Origin: Candidatus Symbiothrix dinenymphae
Lineage (GTDB): Bacteria > Bacteroidota > Bacteroidia > Bacteroidales > Azobacteroidaceae
Reading direction: 5' to 3'
Length of the DNA stretch: 64,000 bases
NCBI GenBank assembly: GCA_001417715.1
Contig: BBRT01000013.1
Span: 1 to 64,000, forward strand
Below the pieces are notes generated by a model. That model worked only from the letters and a program-made list of their open reading frames with translations. It was not told the origin of the DNA and made no database searches. The first letter of the stretch is position 1. Every line of letters starts with the position of its first letter. This document shows, in pieces, positions 1 to 7,935 of the stretch. Made by a program: the position numbers and the translations under genes.

Positions 1-621
1 ATTGTGGAACTGCTCAACATTCATCCGGACAAAATAACAGTGATTTACCACGGTTGCAATTTTGTGCCTAACCGCGAGAAAAAGATGCATTTGCCCGAAC
101 GTTTTATCCTGTTTGTGGGCGAAAGAGGCGGGTACAAAAATTTCATCAATCTGGCAAAAGCATTTTCCCAACTTTGCAAATCGGACAACGAATTGAGGCT
201 AATAGTCGCAGGCAAGCCGTTTTCTGCAGATGAACAAGCATTGCTAAAATCATTATCTATTGATGAAAATACAATACAACTTTTCGCAGGAAACGAAGAA
301 TTGGCAGAATTGTATGCTTCTGCCTTAGCATTTGTTTTTCCATCAACTTATGAAGGCTTTGGCATCCCTATTTTGGAAGCCTTCACCTGTGGTTGCCCTG
401 TGATTTTAAGCGATGCCAGTTGTTTCCCCGAAATTGCAGGCAATGCCGGTGCCTATTTCGACCCGTTGAGTGTGGATGCTATGGTCGAGGCAATAAAAAA
501 AATCATTGATGATTCTTCGTATCGGAACAATTTAATCCAAGCAGGAACAGAACGCGCTAAACTCTTTTCGTGGGAAAAGGCTGCTGCGGAAACGTTGCAA
601 CTTTACAAATCTATTAGCTAA
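1..621 (+). CDS. Glycosyltransferase family 4 (GT-B fold), C-terminal part; cut by window edge
   Basis: The reading frame is open to the left edge, so the start and the N-terminal acceptor domain are outside the window. What remains is the nucleotide-sugar-binding half of a GT-B retaining glycosyltransferase: the beta-strand FILFVGERGGYKN, then the EX7E-type motif EGFGIPILE (within YEGFGIPILEAF) followed by GCPVILSD, which is typical of GT4 enzymes. Such enzymes move a sugar from a nucleotide donor to a growing glycan on the cytoplasmic face of the membrane. Nearby fucosyltransferase, DUF268 and flippase genes fit a surface-polysaccharide locus. The donor and acceptor cannot be predicted. Confidence 0.85.
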   Translation: MVELLNIHPDKITVIYHGCNFVPNREKKMHLPERFILFVGERGGYKNFINLAKAFSQLCKSDNELRLIVAGKPFSADEQALLKSLSIDENTIQLFAGNEELAELYASALAFVFPSTYEGFGIPILEAFTCGCPVILSDASCFPEIAGNAGAYFDPLSVDAMVEAIKKIIDDSSYRNNLIQAGTERAKLFSWEKAAAETLQLYKSIS

Positions 622-648
622 ACGGGGTGTATTTTCAAAAATAAAGTG

Positions 649-656
649 TAACTTTG
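649..656 (+). promoter_or_regulatory. Putative -7 box (TAACTTTG) for the ATPase/nuclease gene
   Basis: TAACTTTG matches the Bacteroidetes -7 consensus TAnnTTTG and ends 17 bases before the ATG at 674. No clear -33 TTTG lies at the expected distance, so this is a weak call. Confidence 0.4.
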
Positions 657-673
657 CAGCAAATTAAAAATGT

Positions 674-2245
674 ATGCAAAAATTACCCATCGGAATCCAG
701 TCGTTTGCGAAATTGCGCAATGATGATTGCTTGTATGTTGATAAGACGGAGGTTATTCACCGCCTTATCACATCGGGCACAACTTTTTTCTTGTCACGCC
801 CACGTCGATTTGGGAAATCGCTGCTGGTGAGCACGATGGAAGCCATCTTTAAGGGCAAAAAATCCTTATTTAAGGGGCTGTGGATTGAAGATAATTGGGA
901 TTGGACGAAGACTAATCCGGTGATTCGCTTGGATTTTGGAGGGATGGCTTTCCAAACGGAGGATGAGTTAAAATCATCGCTCAATACTTTTTTGGATTTA
1001 TATGCAAGCAATAATCAAATATCTTTAATAGGAGACACGTATGCCGGAAAGTTCATGGAGTTGATAGAAAAATTACATCAGTCCACGAATAAGCAAGTCG
1101 TTATTTTGATTGACGAATACGACAAACCAATCATTGACAATTTGACCGATTTGGAAAAGGCGGACAAAATTCGTGCCATTCTTCACGCTTTCTATCAGGT
1201 GATGAAGGCTGCCGATGAGCATTTGCGTTTTGTGTTTTTGACGGGCGTGTCCAAATTTTCCAAGGTTTCTATTTTTTCGGGGTTAAACAATCTGATAGAT
1301 ATTACACTTGAAGCACAATTTGCCACGATTTGCGGCTATACGCAGGCAGAGTTGGAGTCCTGTTTTGACCCCTATATTGTAGAACTGGCTCAAAAGCACG
1401 AATGCAGCAAACAGGAGGCAATTGAGAAAATCAAATACTGGTATGACGGCTATTCCTGGGATGGCGAAACGTTTGTGTATAATTCGTTTTCAACTTTGAT
1501 GTTTTTTAGACAGCAAGTATTTAAAGACCATTGGTTTGCAACCGGTAGCCCCACTTTTATAGTCAATATTCTAAAAGAGCACAATGATATACAAGCCTTG
1601 CTGGAGCCAATTCCAATGCAGGCAGAAAGATTCGACAGTTTTGATATTCGGACGATAAACCCGCGCATATTGATGTTTCAGACGGGCTATCTGACCATCA
1701 AAAAAACACAAAAAAATGCGTTTGGTGAATTAAGATACATTTTAGGTCTGCCAAACGAAGAGGTCAATCGTGCATTAACAGCCCATTTGTTTGCCGCTCA
1801 TGCTGCGATAGATGTTGCAGATGTGGATACGACCCGTAGCGACATGATGGAGCACCTTTTGGATGGCGACCCACAGTCATTTGAGCGCAACCTGCAAGCG
1901 ATGTTTGCCCGCATCCCCAACCAATTGTGGGGAAAAGATGAAAAATACTATCATTCAATGCTGCTATTGTGGCTCAATATGCTGGGCTTCAAGGTGGATG
2001 CCGAAGTGAATACCGACAAAGGGCGCATTGATGCCGTGTGGACATGGCAGGAACGGGTCGTAGTCGCAGAGATTAAATACGCCCGTGCTCCCACAACAAC
2101 TGATGCATTATTAGACGAGGCATTGGCACAAATCCGCGCTCGGCGATATTATGAACGATATGCAGGCGAAAACAAGCGCATCGCGCTCTTGGGCGTGGCT
2201 TTTGTCGGAAAAGAGATTGCGTGTCGGATGGAGGAATTACCATAA
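674..2245 (+). CDS. AAA-ATPase-like / PD-(D/E)XK nuclease-fold protein (DUF1703 type)
   Basis: This 523-residue protein starts with the family signature (PIGIQSF, then YVDKT) and a Walker A motif RPRRFGKS at residues 42-49. A Walker B stretch VVILIDEYD follows, with a sensor-like region FVFLTGVSKFSK after it. The C-terminus carries a PD-(D/E)XK-type core, with GRIDAV followed by VVVAEIKYA. This matches the AAA-ATPase_like plus PDDEXK_9/DUF1703 family, which is greatly expanded in Bacteroidetes and of unknown physiological role. It stands alone among glycan genes with its own -7 box. Two unrelated ATPase-nuclease families also occur in this window (2780 and 32719). Confidence 0.85.
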   Translation: MQKLPIGIQSFAKLRNDDCLYVDKTEVIHRLITSGTTFFLSRPRRFGKSLLVSTMEAIFKGKKSLFKGLWIEDNWDWTKTNPVIRLDFGGMAFQTEDELKSSLNTFLDLYASNNQISLIGDTYAGKFMELIEKLHQSTNKQVVILIDEYDKPIIDNLTDLEKADKIRAILHAFYQVMKAADEHLRFVFLTGVSKFSKVSIFSGLNNLIDITLEAQFATICGYTQAELESCFDPYIVELAQKHECSKQEAIEKIKYWYDGYSWDGETFVYNSFSTLMFFRQQVFKDHWFATGSPTFIVNILKEHNDIQALLEPIPMQAERFDSFDIRTINPRILMFQTGYLTIKKTQKNAFGELRYILGLPNEEVNRALTAHLFAAHAAIDVADVDTTRSDMMEHLLDGDPQSFERNLQAMFARIPNQLWGKDEKYYHSMLLLWLNMLGFKVDAEVNTDKGRIDAVWTWQERVVVAEIKYARAPTTTDALLDEALAQIRARRYYERYAGENKRIALLGVAFVGKEIACRMEELP

Positions 2246-2254
2246 TCTTTTTTT

Positions 2255-2572
2255 GAAAAATGCAAGTTTGAAACACCTGTTTTATTTCTAATTTTTAATT
2301 GTGCCGACACCGCTCAGCGGGTTTTCAGTGCTATTCGGGAGCGTCAGCCCAAATATCTGTATGTGGATGCTGATGGTCCGCGTCCCGGTAAATAGGGTGA
2401 ATCCGAGAAATGCCAACAAACGCGCGACATCATCAAGCAAGTGGATTGGGATTGCGAGGTAAAGACCCTTTTTAGGGATGAAAATTTAGGCTGTGGGTTA
2501 GCTGTCAGTTCTGCTATTACTTGGTTTTTTGAAAATGTAGAACAAGGCATCACCGCAAAACAAAAAAAATAA
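2255..2572 (+). pseudogene. Truncated nucleotide-diphospho-sugar transferase relic
   Basis: Reading in one frame gives a recognisable glycosyltransferase N-terminus: [35 protein letters not shown]. An in-frame TAG follows (2393-2395). The frame then resumes with [16 protein letters not shown] and [20 protein letters not shown], and breaks off at the point where the family normally continues into the acidic ILEDD-type motif. The start codon is missing and the catalytic C-terminal half is absent, replaced by the 52-bp tandem array. I read this as a dead GT-A-type sugar transferase of the kind linked to surface glycans. Confidence 0.65.
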
Positions 2573-2740
2573 CTTGCGGAATCTGCATAAAAACACCCAC
2601 TTTCCGCAGAAAATCCTTGGATAACTTGCGGAATCTGCATAAAAACACCCACTTTCCGCAGAAAATGTTTGGATATTCTGCGGAATCTGCATAAAAACAC
2701 CCACTTTCCGCAGAAAATATTTGGATATTTTGCGGAATCA
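2573..2740. repeat. 52-bp tandem repeat, each unit a hairpin (three units plus partial fourth)
   Basis: The unit contains TGCGGAA, a 20-base loop ending in ACACCCACT, then TTCCGCA. The TGCGG cores start at 2575, 2627, 2679 and 2731, giving an exact 52-bp period. Arms extend to TCTGCGGAA/TTCCGCAGA in some units. Units differ at only a few bases, so the array is recent or under selection. It is not a CRISPR, because there are no unique spacers. The fourth, partial unit supplies the -33 box of the next gene's promoter, and a fifth copy lies directly after that gene at 4201-4254. Confidence 0.9.
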
Positions 2741-2759
2741 GATATTTTTTATACCTTTG
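2729..2759 (+). promoter_or_regulatory. Bacteroidetes-type promoter for the ATPase at 2780
   Basis: TTTG (2729-2732), 19 bases, then TACCTTTG (2752-2759), an exact fit to the phylum consensus. The -33 element is part of the last hairpin repeat, so the repeat array overlaps the promoter. Confidence 0.7.
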
Positions 2760-2779
2760 CCGCGAAAAATATTCATTGT

Positions 2780-4201
2780 ATGAAAAATATAATTGGCAGA
2801 GGATTAGAGATAAAGTACCTTTCGGAGTATCTAAATTCCGGAAAATCAGAATTTGTTGTTATTTACGGTCGTCGAAGAGTTGGCAAAACTTTTTTGGTGA
2901 GAGAGTTTTTCGACAATAAATTTACTTTTACCCTTTCAGGGGCTGAAAATGTTACTAAAGAGGTGCAATTGTTCAATTTTAATGCCGCCATAAACAAATA
3001 CAGCCATGCCGATTATCCGCTTGTTGATAATTGGCAAAGTGCATTTTCGCAATTGGAGAACTATTTGGACGGCATAAAAAGAGCCGGTCGAAAAGTGATT
3101 TTTATTGATGAAATGCCTTGGTTGGACAACACTAAATCGGGCTTTTTGTCGGCTTTCGAGTATTTTTGGAATACTTACGGTTCCGCCCGCAAAGATATTT
3201 TTTTGGTGGTTTGCGGCTCGGCAACGTCATGGATTATGCAGAAGGTCATAAAAAGTCGCGGCGGCTTGCACAATCGTGTAACACGTCAAATCTGCTTAGC
3301 ACCATTTACTCTGAATGAAACCGAGCAATTTATCAAATCAAAAAAACTTGTGATGAACAGATTTCAAATTGCTGAATGTTACATGATTATGGGCGGTGTG
3401 CCATATTATTGGGAACAGTTGGAACGCTCGCTCAGTTTATCGCAAAATATTGATAATCTGTTTTTTATGAAAAACGCTGTTCTGCGAACCGAGTATTCAA
3501 AATTGTATGCTTCACTCTTCAAAAAACCGGCAAAATACACAAAAATAGTGGAAGTGTTGGCTCAAAAACGAAAAGGATTGACACGAGATGAAATAGTTGC
3601 ATTGTCGCATATTCCCGACGGTGGTGGTTTGACCGATATTTTGGAAGAGTTGGAATTATGTGGATTTATCGCAATCAACGACCATTTCGAAAACCAGAAA
3701 AAGAACAAACTCTATCAATTAGTTGATTTTTATTCTCTCTTTTATCTGAATTTTGTAAAAAAGAAAAAAACGCCCAATTCAAATTATTGGAGTAGTTTGC
3801 TCGACAACATTGCTCACAAAGCGTGGTCGGGCTATTCGTTTGAGTTGCTGTGCCAGATGCACGTTTGGCAGATACAAAAGGCACTTGGCATTTCGGGAGT
3901 GCATTCAGACGTTTCGGGGTGGCGGAGCAAAACGGCGGAAAACGGTGCACAAATTGACTTGCTTATCGACCGCAACGACAACATTATCAACCTATGCGAG
4001 ATGAAATATGCGAACAAAGAATTTGTAATTACTAAAAGTCAAGATGCCAATTTGCGAAACAAACGCGCTGCATTTATCGAAGAAAGCAAGACCCGCAAAA
4101 CCGTTCATATCACGCTGGTAACTACCTACGGCGTGAAACATAACGAGTATTGGAACAATATCCAAAGCGAAATTACGCTTGATGATTTGTTCGCATCCTA
4201 A
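2780..4201 (+). CDS. Archaeal-type AAA ATPase with DUF234/PD-(D/E)XK C-terminus
   Basis: The start at 2780 is chosen because it begins the family sequence (MKNIIGRGLEIKYL) and lies 20 bases after the promoter's -7 box. An upstream in-frame start at 2669 would translate the hairpin repeats. The 473-residue product has Walker A GRRRVGKT (residues 30-37), Walker B VIFIDEMPWL, sensor 1 VVCGSATSWI, then a winged-helix region (KRKGLTRDEIVALS, GGLTDILEELE). A nuclease-like core follows: QIDLLIDR then INLCEMKYA. This is the ATPase_2 plus DUF234 arrangement. These genes are common, often strain-variable singletons with no settled function. Its flanking hairpin repeats are unusual. Confidence 0.85.
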   Translation: MKNIIGRGLEIKYLSEYLNSGKSEFVVIYGRRRVGKTFLVREFFDNKFTFTLSGAENVTKEVQLFNFNAAINKYSHADYPLVDNWQSAFSQLENYLDGIKRAGRKVIFIDEMPWLDNTKSGFLSAFEYFWNTYGSARKDIFLVVCGSATSWIMQKVIKSRGGLHNRVTRQICLAPFTLNETEQFIKSKKLVMNRFQIAECYMIMGGVPYYWEQLERSLSLSQNIDNLFFMKNAVLRTEYSKLYASLFKKPAKYTKIVEVLAQKRKGLTRDEIVALSHIPDGGGLTDILEELELCGFIAINDHFENQKKNKLYQLVDFYSLFYLNFVKKKKTPNSNYWSSLLDNIAHKAWSGYSFELLCQMHVWQIQKALGISGVHSDVSGWRSKTAENGAQIDLLIDRNDNIINLCEMKYANKEFVITKSQDANLRNKRAAFIEESKTRKTVHITLVTTYGVKHNEYWNNIQSEITLDDLFAS

Positions 4202-4254
4202 AATATTATCTGCGGAATCTATACAAAAACACCCACTTTCCGCAGATAATATTT
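4201..4254. repeat. Fifth copy of the hairpin repeat, directly after the ATPase stop codon
   Basis: A perfect 17-bp stem (4201-4217 with 4238-4254) encloses a 20-base loop that keeps the AAAAACACCCACT segment of the upstream array. It begins on the last base of the stop codon. It could act as an intrinsic hairpin at the mRNA end, but there is no T tract after it. Confidence 0.8.
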
Positions 4255-4316
4255 TGAAATATCATGCTTCCAGCTATGAGAAAATGGATATGCGCTGAAA
4301 GATTGAGAACTCTCAA

Positions 4317-5249
4317 TTAAAAATCAAACTCGCCTACTGTCATCCAACTTGCCGGAATAAAATCGGGTATTTCTGCACCATTACAGAAACGGAAAGGCGC
4401 AATCACTGTTTTACCCTCATTCCTATTCAGCCATGCTCCCCACCAGCTAAATGTACTGTTTGCAACAATATTGTGTTTACAGTAACTCATTAGGCACATA
4501 TCTTGCCAAGAATCTTCGCCCGTATTCCAATCCACAAAAACTGCCTCACCAGGCAATCGCAAATTATTTTTTACCCATTCCACATCATCCGAAAAAACAT
4601 AGAAAACCGGAGAATCAACTTTTGAACAGATATAATCAATAGCCTTTTCATAATAGTCCAGTGTGCAAATTTCACCAAAATATTCGGGGAAATGCAAGTA
4701 ATCTCCTCTTCTAACATGTAAGGAAACACTATTGCATTTTTCTATTTTAATTTTTGCATTGGCGGATTCAGGGTTCAATTTATCAGGATTAAAACGAAAT
4801 TTTTCTCGAATTTCTGATTCATATTCTCTGAAAAATGTTTCAGACCAATATCCATCATGTATATAAAAAGTTAATCCCAAACGTGGTTGCAATAACTTAG
4901 AGTCAAAACATAACCAACCTTCTGTGTTGATTCTACTGATTATATGGAATCCAATATGGTCTAAAATAAAAATAAGCCAACGGACAGGGTATTTTATGTA
5001 GTTGCGGGAATCATTCCTGCATACGGTGTATTTTCTTACGAAGCGACTTAATCCATCAAAAAATAGATTTTTTCGGTCAGGAATATCGAAAACACGTCCC
5101 AATTCATAACCTTGGTGCTCATTTGCCCTTTTTATGAAATAAAAACTGAGTATATCAAACGCATATCTGTGACGTAAAACAGTATGACACGCATAATAAA
5201 ACATTTGATTGCCAAGTCCTCCGGTCAAGATAGTGATAACTGCATTCAT
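4317..5249 (-). CDS. Alpha-1,2-fucosyltransferase family 11 (GT11)
   Basis: This 310-residue protein is full length for the family. The N-terminal GGLGNQMF (residues 10-17), the GDP-fucose-binding signature HVRRGDY (178-184), FYVFSDD and the C-terminal NSTFSWWGAWL are hallmarks of GT11 enzymes. These transfer fucose from GDP-fucose, usually in an alpha-1,2 linkage, to a terminal galactose of a surface glycan. It starts 1 base after the stop of the DUF268 gene and is surely co-transcribed with it. The acceptor is unknown. A minority of GT11 members have other sugar specificities. Confidence 0.9.
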   Translation of the reverse strand: MNAVITILTGGLGNQMFYYACHTVLRHRYAFDILSFYFIKRANEHQGYELGRVFDIPDRKNLFFDGLSRFVRKYTVCRNDSRNYIKYPVRWLIFILDHIGFHIISRINTEGWLCFDSKLLQPRLGLTFYIHDGYWSETFFREYESEIREKFRFNPDKLNPESANAKIKIEKCNSVSLHVRRGDYLHFPEYFGEICTLDYYEKAIDYICSKVDSPVFYVFSDDVEWVKNNLRLPGEAVFVDWNTGEDSWQDMCLMSYCKHNIVANSTFSWWGAWLNRNEGKTVIAPFRFCNGAEIPDFIPASWMTVGEFDF

Positions 5250-5250
5250 T

Positions 5251-5829
5251 TCACTCGCTCATTTTTTTTGTTAATATAAATATCCCGCTACCAAACCGGC
5301 AATTACAATTATTTTCAATCAAATCCTTTGTCAAAGTAACTTCAAAAAAGTTTCCGTTATCATCAACGTATGCGAAACCATGTAGATTAAAATACTCCCC
5401 AAACAAATCCAATAAATATCGGATTGAAAAAATGCGATGGGCATTAAACTCAATTCTCTGTTCACCAATGGGAACGGAAATATAACACGTCCCACCCTGC
5501 TTTAACATTTTAGCGAGGCTCGCTAATCCTTTTTTGTGCCCATTGATGTCCAATGTATCGCCATATCGTCCCAATCCAAAATGCTCAAGTACGCTTAGAC
5601 AAGAGATTGAATCGCAGTAATTGTAAAAGGTTTTATCATCAATCATCAAATCTTTTTGTATGAAGATGATGTTTTTTACTTTCACATTGATTGGACGAAT
5701 ATCCATTACTTCAATTTCGCGATAACCGGCAACGTGTGCCACAAAGCCATCAATTCGGGAGCCTACATCTACATGTTTAACAGGTTGCTGTTTGAAAATT
5801 TGTTGGGCTACATAAATTAACTGTGTCAT
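5251..5829 (-). CDS. DUF268 protein, methyltransferase-like fold
   Basis: This 192-residue protein contains HVDVGSRIDGFVAHVAG near residue 20 and VEVMDIRP-like acidic strand motifs, followed by CLSVLEHFGLGRYGD and a GGTCYISVPIG strand. This is the DUF268 signature, a Rossmann-like fold resembling SAM-dependent methyltransferases. Family members usually sit in polysaccharide loci beside glycosyltransferases. Here it is immediately upstream of the fucosyltransferase and downstream of a short ORF. A sugar-modifying role is inference. Confidence 0.75.
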   Translation of the reverse strand: MTQLIYVAQQIFKQQPVKHVDVGSRIDGFVAHVAGYREIEVMDIRPINVKVKNIIFIQKDLMIDDKTFYNYCDSISCLSVLEHFGLGRYGDTLDINGHKKGLASLAKMLKQGGTCYISVPIGEQRIEFNAHRIFSIRYLLDLFGEYFNLHGFAYVDDNGNFFEVTLTKDLIENNCNCRFGSGIFILTKKMSE

Positions 5830-5840
5830 AAAAATTTATA

Positions 5841-6023
5841 TTATACTTGTTTTTTTCGAATAATAGCCGTTCTCAAGTCTCTTTCCGGGGAAAAATAGAA
5901 AAAACCTTCGGTAAATTCTTTAAAATTTCGGAAGAAAAGCAGAAGCCGCCCCAAGAACGCCTCATATATTTTATCCCGTATAGCTTGCGAAACGTATTTT
6001 CGATATAATTTGGTTGTTATCAT
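5841..6023 (-). CDS. Short conserved-looking ORF, glycan-locus type (60 aa)
   Basis: The 60-residue product begins with KLYRKYVSQAIRDKIYEAFLG then FFRNFKEF, a basic, amphipathic segment. Similar segments start many Bacteroidetes glycan-locus methyltransferases and glycosyltransferases. It lies 11 bases upstream of the DUF268 gene and 5 bases after the SusC-like fragment, in the same orientation. It may be a real small protein, or the detached N-terminus of the DUF268 enzyme or of another lost gene. No function is assigned. Confidence 0.45.
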   Translation of the reverse strand: MITTKLYRKYVSQAIRDKIYEAFLGRLLLFFRNFKEFTEGFFYFSPERDLRTAIIRKKQV

Positions 6024-6028
6024 TTTTT

Positions 6029-6329
6029 TTATTTTTTGGTATTGCGTTTGATGCCCGACGTGGTAACCACTACCTCGTCAAGCGTGTCGGCATTTTCTGC
6101 CAAAGTTACATTGATTGTTGTTTGTCCGTTCACGGACACTTCTCGGGTTGAATAACCCGAATACGCCACCGCGATGGTGGCACATTCCGCATCGGAAACC
6201 ACGCCTGTGACGGCGATTTTAGGCTCTTGGGGAGCTTCCGCTCTTAGCGAAGTTGCCCCCCCCCCCCATTGCAAAGATAACGCTATTTAATAACAAAGTT
6301 AATACAAAGTTTTCGAATGATTTTCTCAT
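6029..6329 (-). pseudogene. SusC/TonB-receptor-like leader and CarboxypepD_reg fragment with 12-G slip tract
   Basis: An ATG at 6329 opens a good signal peptide (MRKSFENFVLTLLLNSVIFA). A run of 12 G follows, and as sequenced it throws the frame into a stop after about 16 codons. In the next frame, reading from the G run, the sequence gives PKIAVTGVVSDAE, then SGYSTREVSVNGQTTINVT and DTLDEVVVTTSGIKR. That is the N-terminal regulatory domain and TonB-box region of SusC-like receptors. About 30 residues are missing between SDAEC and the YSGY motif, and the frame stops just after IKRNTKK. With 11 or 14 G the leader would join this domain. I call it a truncated receptor gene whose expressed leader is switchable. 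Confidence 0.6.
6256..6267. repeat. Homopolymer tract C12 (G12 on the coding strand)
   Basis: Twelve consecutive C on the plus strand sit inside the leader of the SusC-like fragment, right at the junction between signal peptide and mature domain. Tracts this long slip readily in replication and in sequencing. Confidence 0.9.
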
Positions 6330-6390
6330 CAATACTTAATTTACATCGTTTAGCAATTTTTGTTGAATTGTCACTACAACAATTCGGCGG

Positions 6391-6421
6391 CAAAGGTAGC
6401 AAATGTTTTTTAATTATACAA
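6391..6421 (-). promoter_or_regulatory. Bacteroidetes-type promoter for the SusC-like fragment
   Basis: On the minus strand, TTG (6421-6419), 20 bases, then TACCTTTG (6398-6391). This is intact upstream of the ATG at 6329, so the fragment probably is still transcribed. Confidence 0.6.
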
Positions 6422-6428
6422 GGCAAAC

Positions 6429-7874
6429 TCATTTTTTATAACTTTTTCTAATAAAATCTACACTTTCCTCGAAAATCACCGACCGAGTGATTTTGAGCAC
6501 AAAGACATATAATATGCCGGAGATAAGCACTTTTGAAGCGAGCAAGAAATTCAAATTTTGGATATTTCGTGTGAGCAGCCAAGCACTGGCAAAACAGAAA
6601 AGCGTTGCTGCAAGATACGGAAAAACATCGTTGAGCACATCCCGCAATCGCAATCCTATCAACTTCTTCGCATAATATTGACATAGAAGTATGCCCGCAA
6701 AGGTCATAAAAACGTAACAGGCAGTCATCATAAGAATACCCCAAAAGAACATGCAAATCATGCTGGGAATCATTTGCAGCAGCCCTGTGATAACAACCAC
6801 CCGCATATAAATGTTTGATTTTCCAACACTGACGATAAGATTGATATAGATCGTCCATAGAAATCCGGCAGCCCCCCACACACAAAAAATCTGCAAAAAA
6901 GGTACGCTGGGCAACCACTTTTCACCCACAACAATTAAAATAAATTCCTCCCCAATAAACGCCAAGCCCAGCATCAACGGGAACGACACAAAAGCACCAA
7001 ACCGGATTAATTTTCGCACTACACTGACCTGACGCTCTTTTTCATCATTAATTTGAGCTAAAACCGGCTGAGAAATGCTATTAAACATCCCTGAGATAAA
7101 CAGATGTCCCATTCCCATCCATTTTTGCCCTTGCGAATAGTAGCCTAATTGCGTAGCACCATAAAATTTACCGAGAAGTAGAGAAAATATATTACCGGCT
7201 ATTTGTGAAAAAATACTCGTGAAATAGAGTTTGGTACTAAACGACAGCATTGGTTTCAATGGCGAAAAATCCAATTTCCAGGTAGGTTTCCACGGTGCAA
7301 TGAGCAATCGCAACACAGCCCCCAAGAGGCTCTGTAATGCTAATTGCAAGGCAAGTGCCCAATAAGTAAAGCCGTATATGGCTAACCCAACTCCCACACT
7401 GCTACCAACCAATACGGAAATCATATCTATTTGAGCTTGTCGCTTGGCATTCAATTGTTTAAATAGAACAGTATAAGAAGTGGTGCTGACACCTGCAAAA
7501 AGGAAACTGAGAAATACCACGCGCGATAAATTAGTCAGTTCGGGTCGCTTGTAGAACTCGGCAATCAGCGGGGCACAAACGAAAAGTATCAGGTACAGCA
7601 ATATACCCGCAACCACAGTAAACCAAAAAACGGCATTAAAATCGGCATGATTGGCATCCCGCTTATTAGTCAATGCAGCCGAAAAGCCGCTATTAATAGT
7701 AGTCGCAGCAATTCCGGAAAAAATAGCCAACATCCCAACCAATCCATAATCGTCCGGACTTAAAATCCGAGCCATAAAAATGCCCAAAACGACAGTAATC
7801 AGTTGCTGCACACCACCACTGATACTGCCCCAGAAGAGTCCTTTTGCTGTTTTTTGTTTGAGAGTTGCTTCCAT
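6429..7874 (-). CDS. Polysaccharide flippase, PST/Wzx type
   Basis: The start at 7874 is preferred: it gives MEATLKQKTAKGLFWGSIS, the usual beginning of lipopolysaccharide-export flippases, whereas the ORF upstream of it has no family-like sequence. The 481-residue product has about 12-14 hydrophobic segments and the conserved early stretch ARILSPDDYGLVGML, then GFSAALTNK. It belongs to the MOP superfamily (Polysacc_synt). Such proteins move lipid-linked oligosaccharide across the inner membrane. It lies between proS and the glycan genes on the same strand. The substrate is unknown. Confidence 0.85.
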   Translation of the reverse strand: MEATLKQKTAKGLFWGSISGGVQQLITVVLGIFMARILSPDDYGLVGMLAIFSGIAATTINSGFSAALTNKRDANHADFNAVFWFTVVAGILLYLILFVCAPLIAEFYKRPELTNLSRVVFLSFLFAGVSTTSYTVLFKQLNAKRQAQIDMISVLVGSSVGVGLAIYGFTYWALALQLALQSLLGAVLRLLIAPWKPTWKLDFSPLKPMLSFSTKLYFTSIFSQIAGNIFSLLLGKFYGATQLGYYSQGQKWMGMGHLFISGMFNSISQPVLAQINDEKERQVSVVRKLIRFGAFVSFPLMLGLAFIGEEFILIVVGEKWLPSVPFLQIFCVWGAAGFLWTIYINLIVSVGKSNIYMRVVVITGLLQMIPSMICMFFWGILMMTACYVFMTFAGILLCQYYAKKLIGLRLRDVLNDVFPYLAATLFCFASAWLLTRNIQNLNFLLASKVLISGILYVFVLKITRSVIFEESVDFIRKSYKK

Positions 7875-7935
7875 TAGTGAATGTGATTTTTTAGCATTAA
7901 TCCCAATGCATCCGGATAATATAATATGACAATTC

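Noticed and set aside
2573..2740. CRISPR-like array
   Set aside because: The repeats are directly adjacent and near-identical over the full 52 bp, with no unique spacers and no cas genes.
2669..2779. Upstream start for the DUF234 ATPase
   Set aside because: It would translate the hairpin repeats and lies before the promoter's -7 box. The start at 2780 fits the family better.
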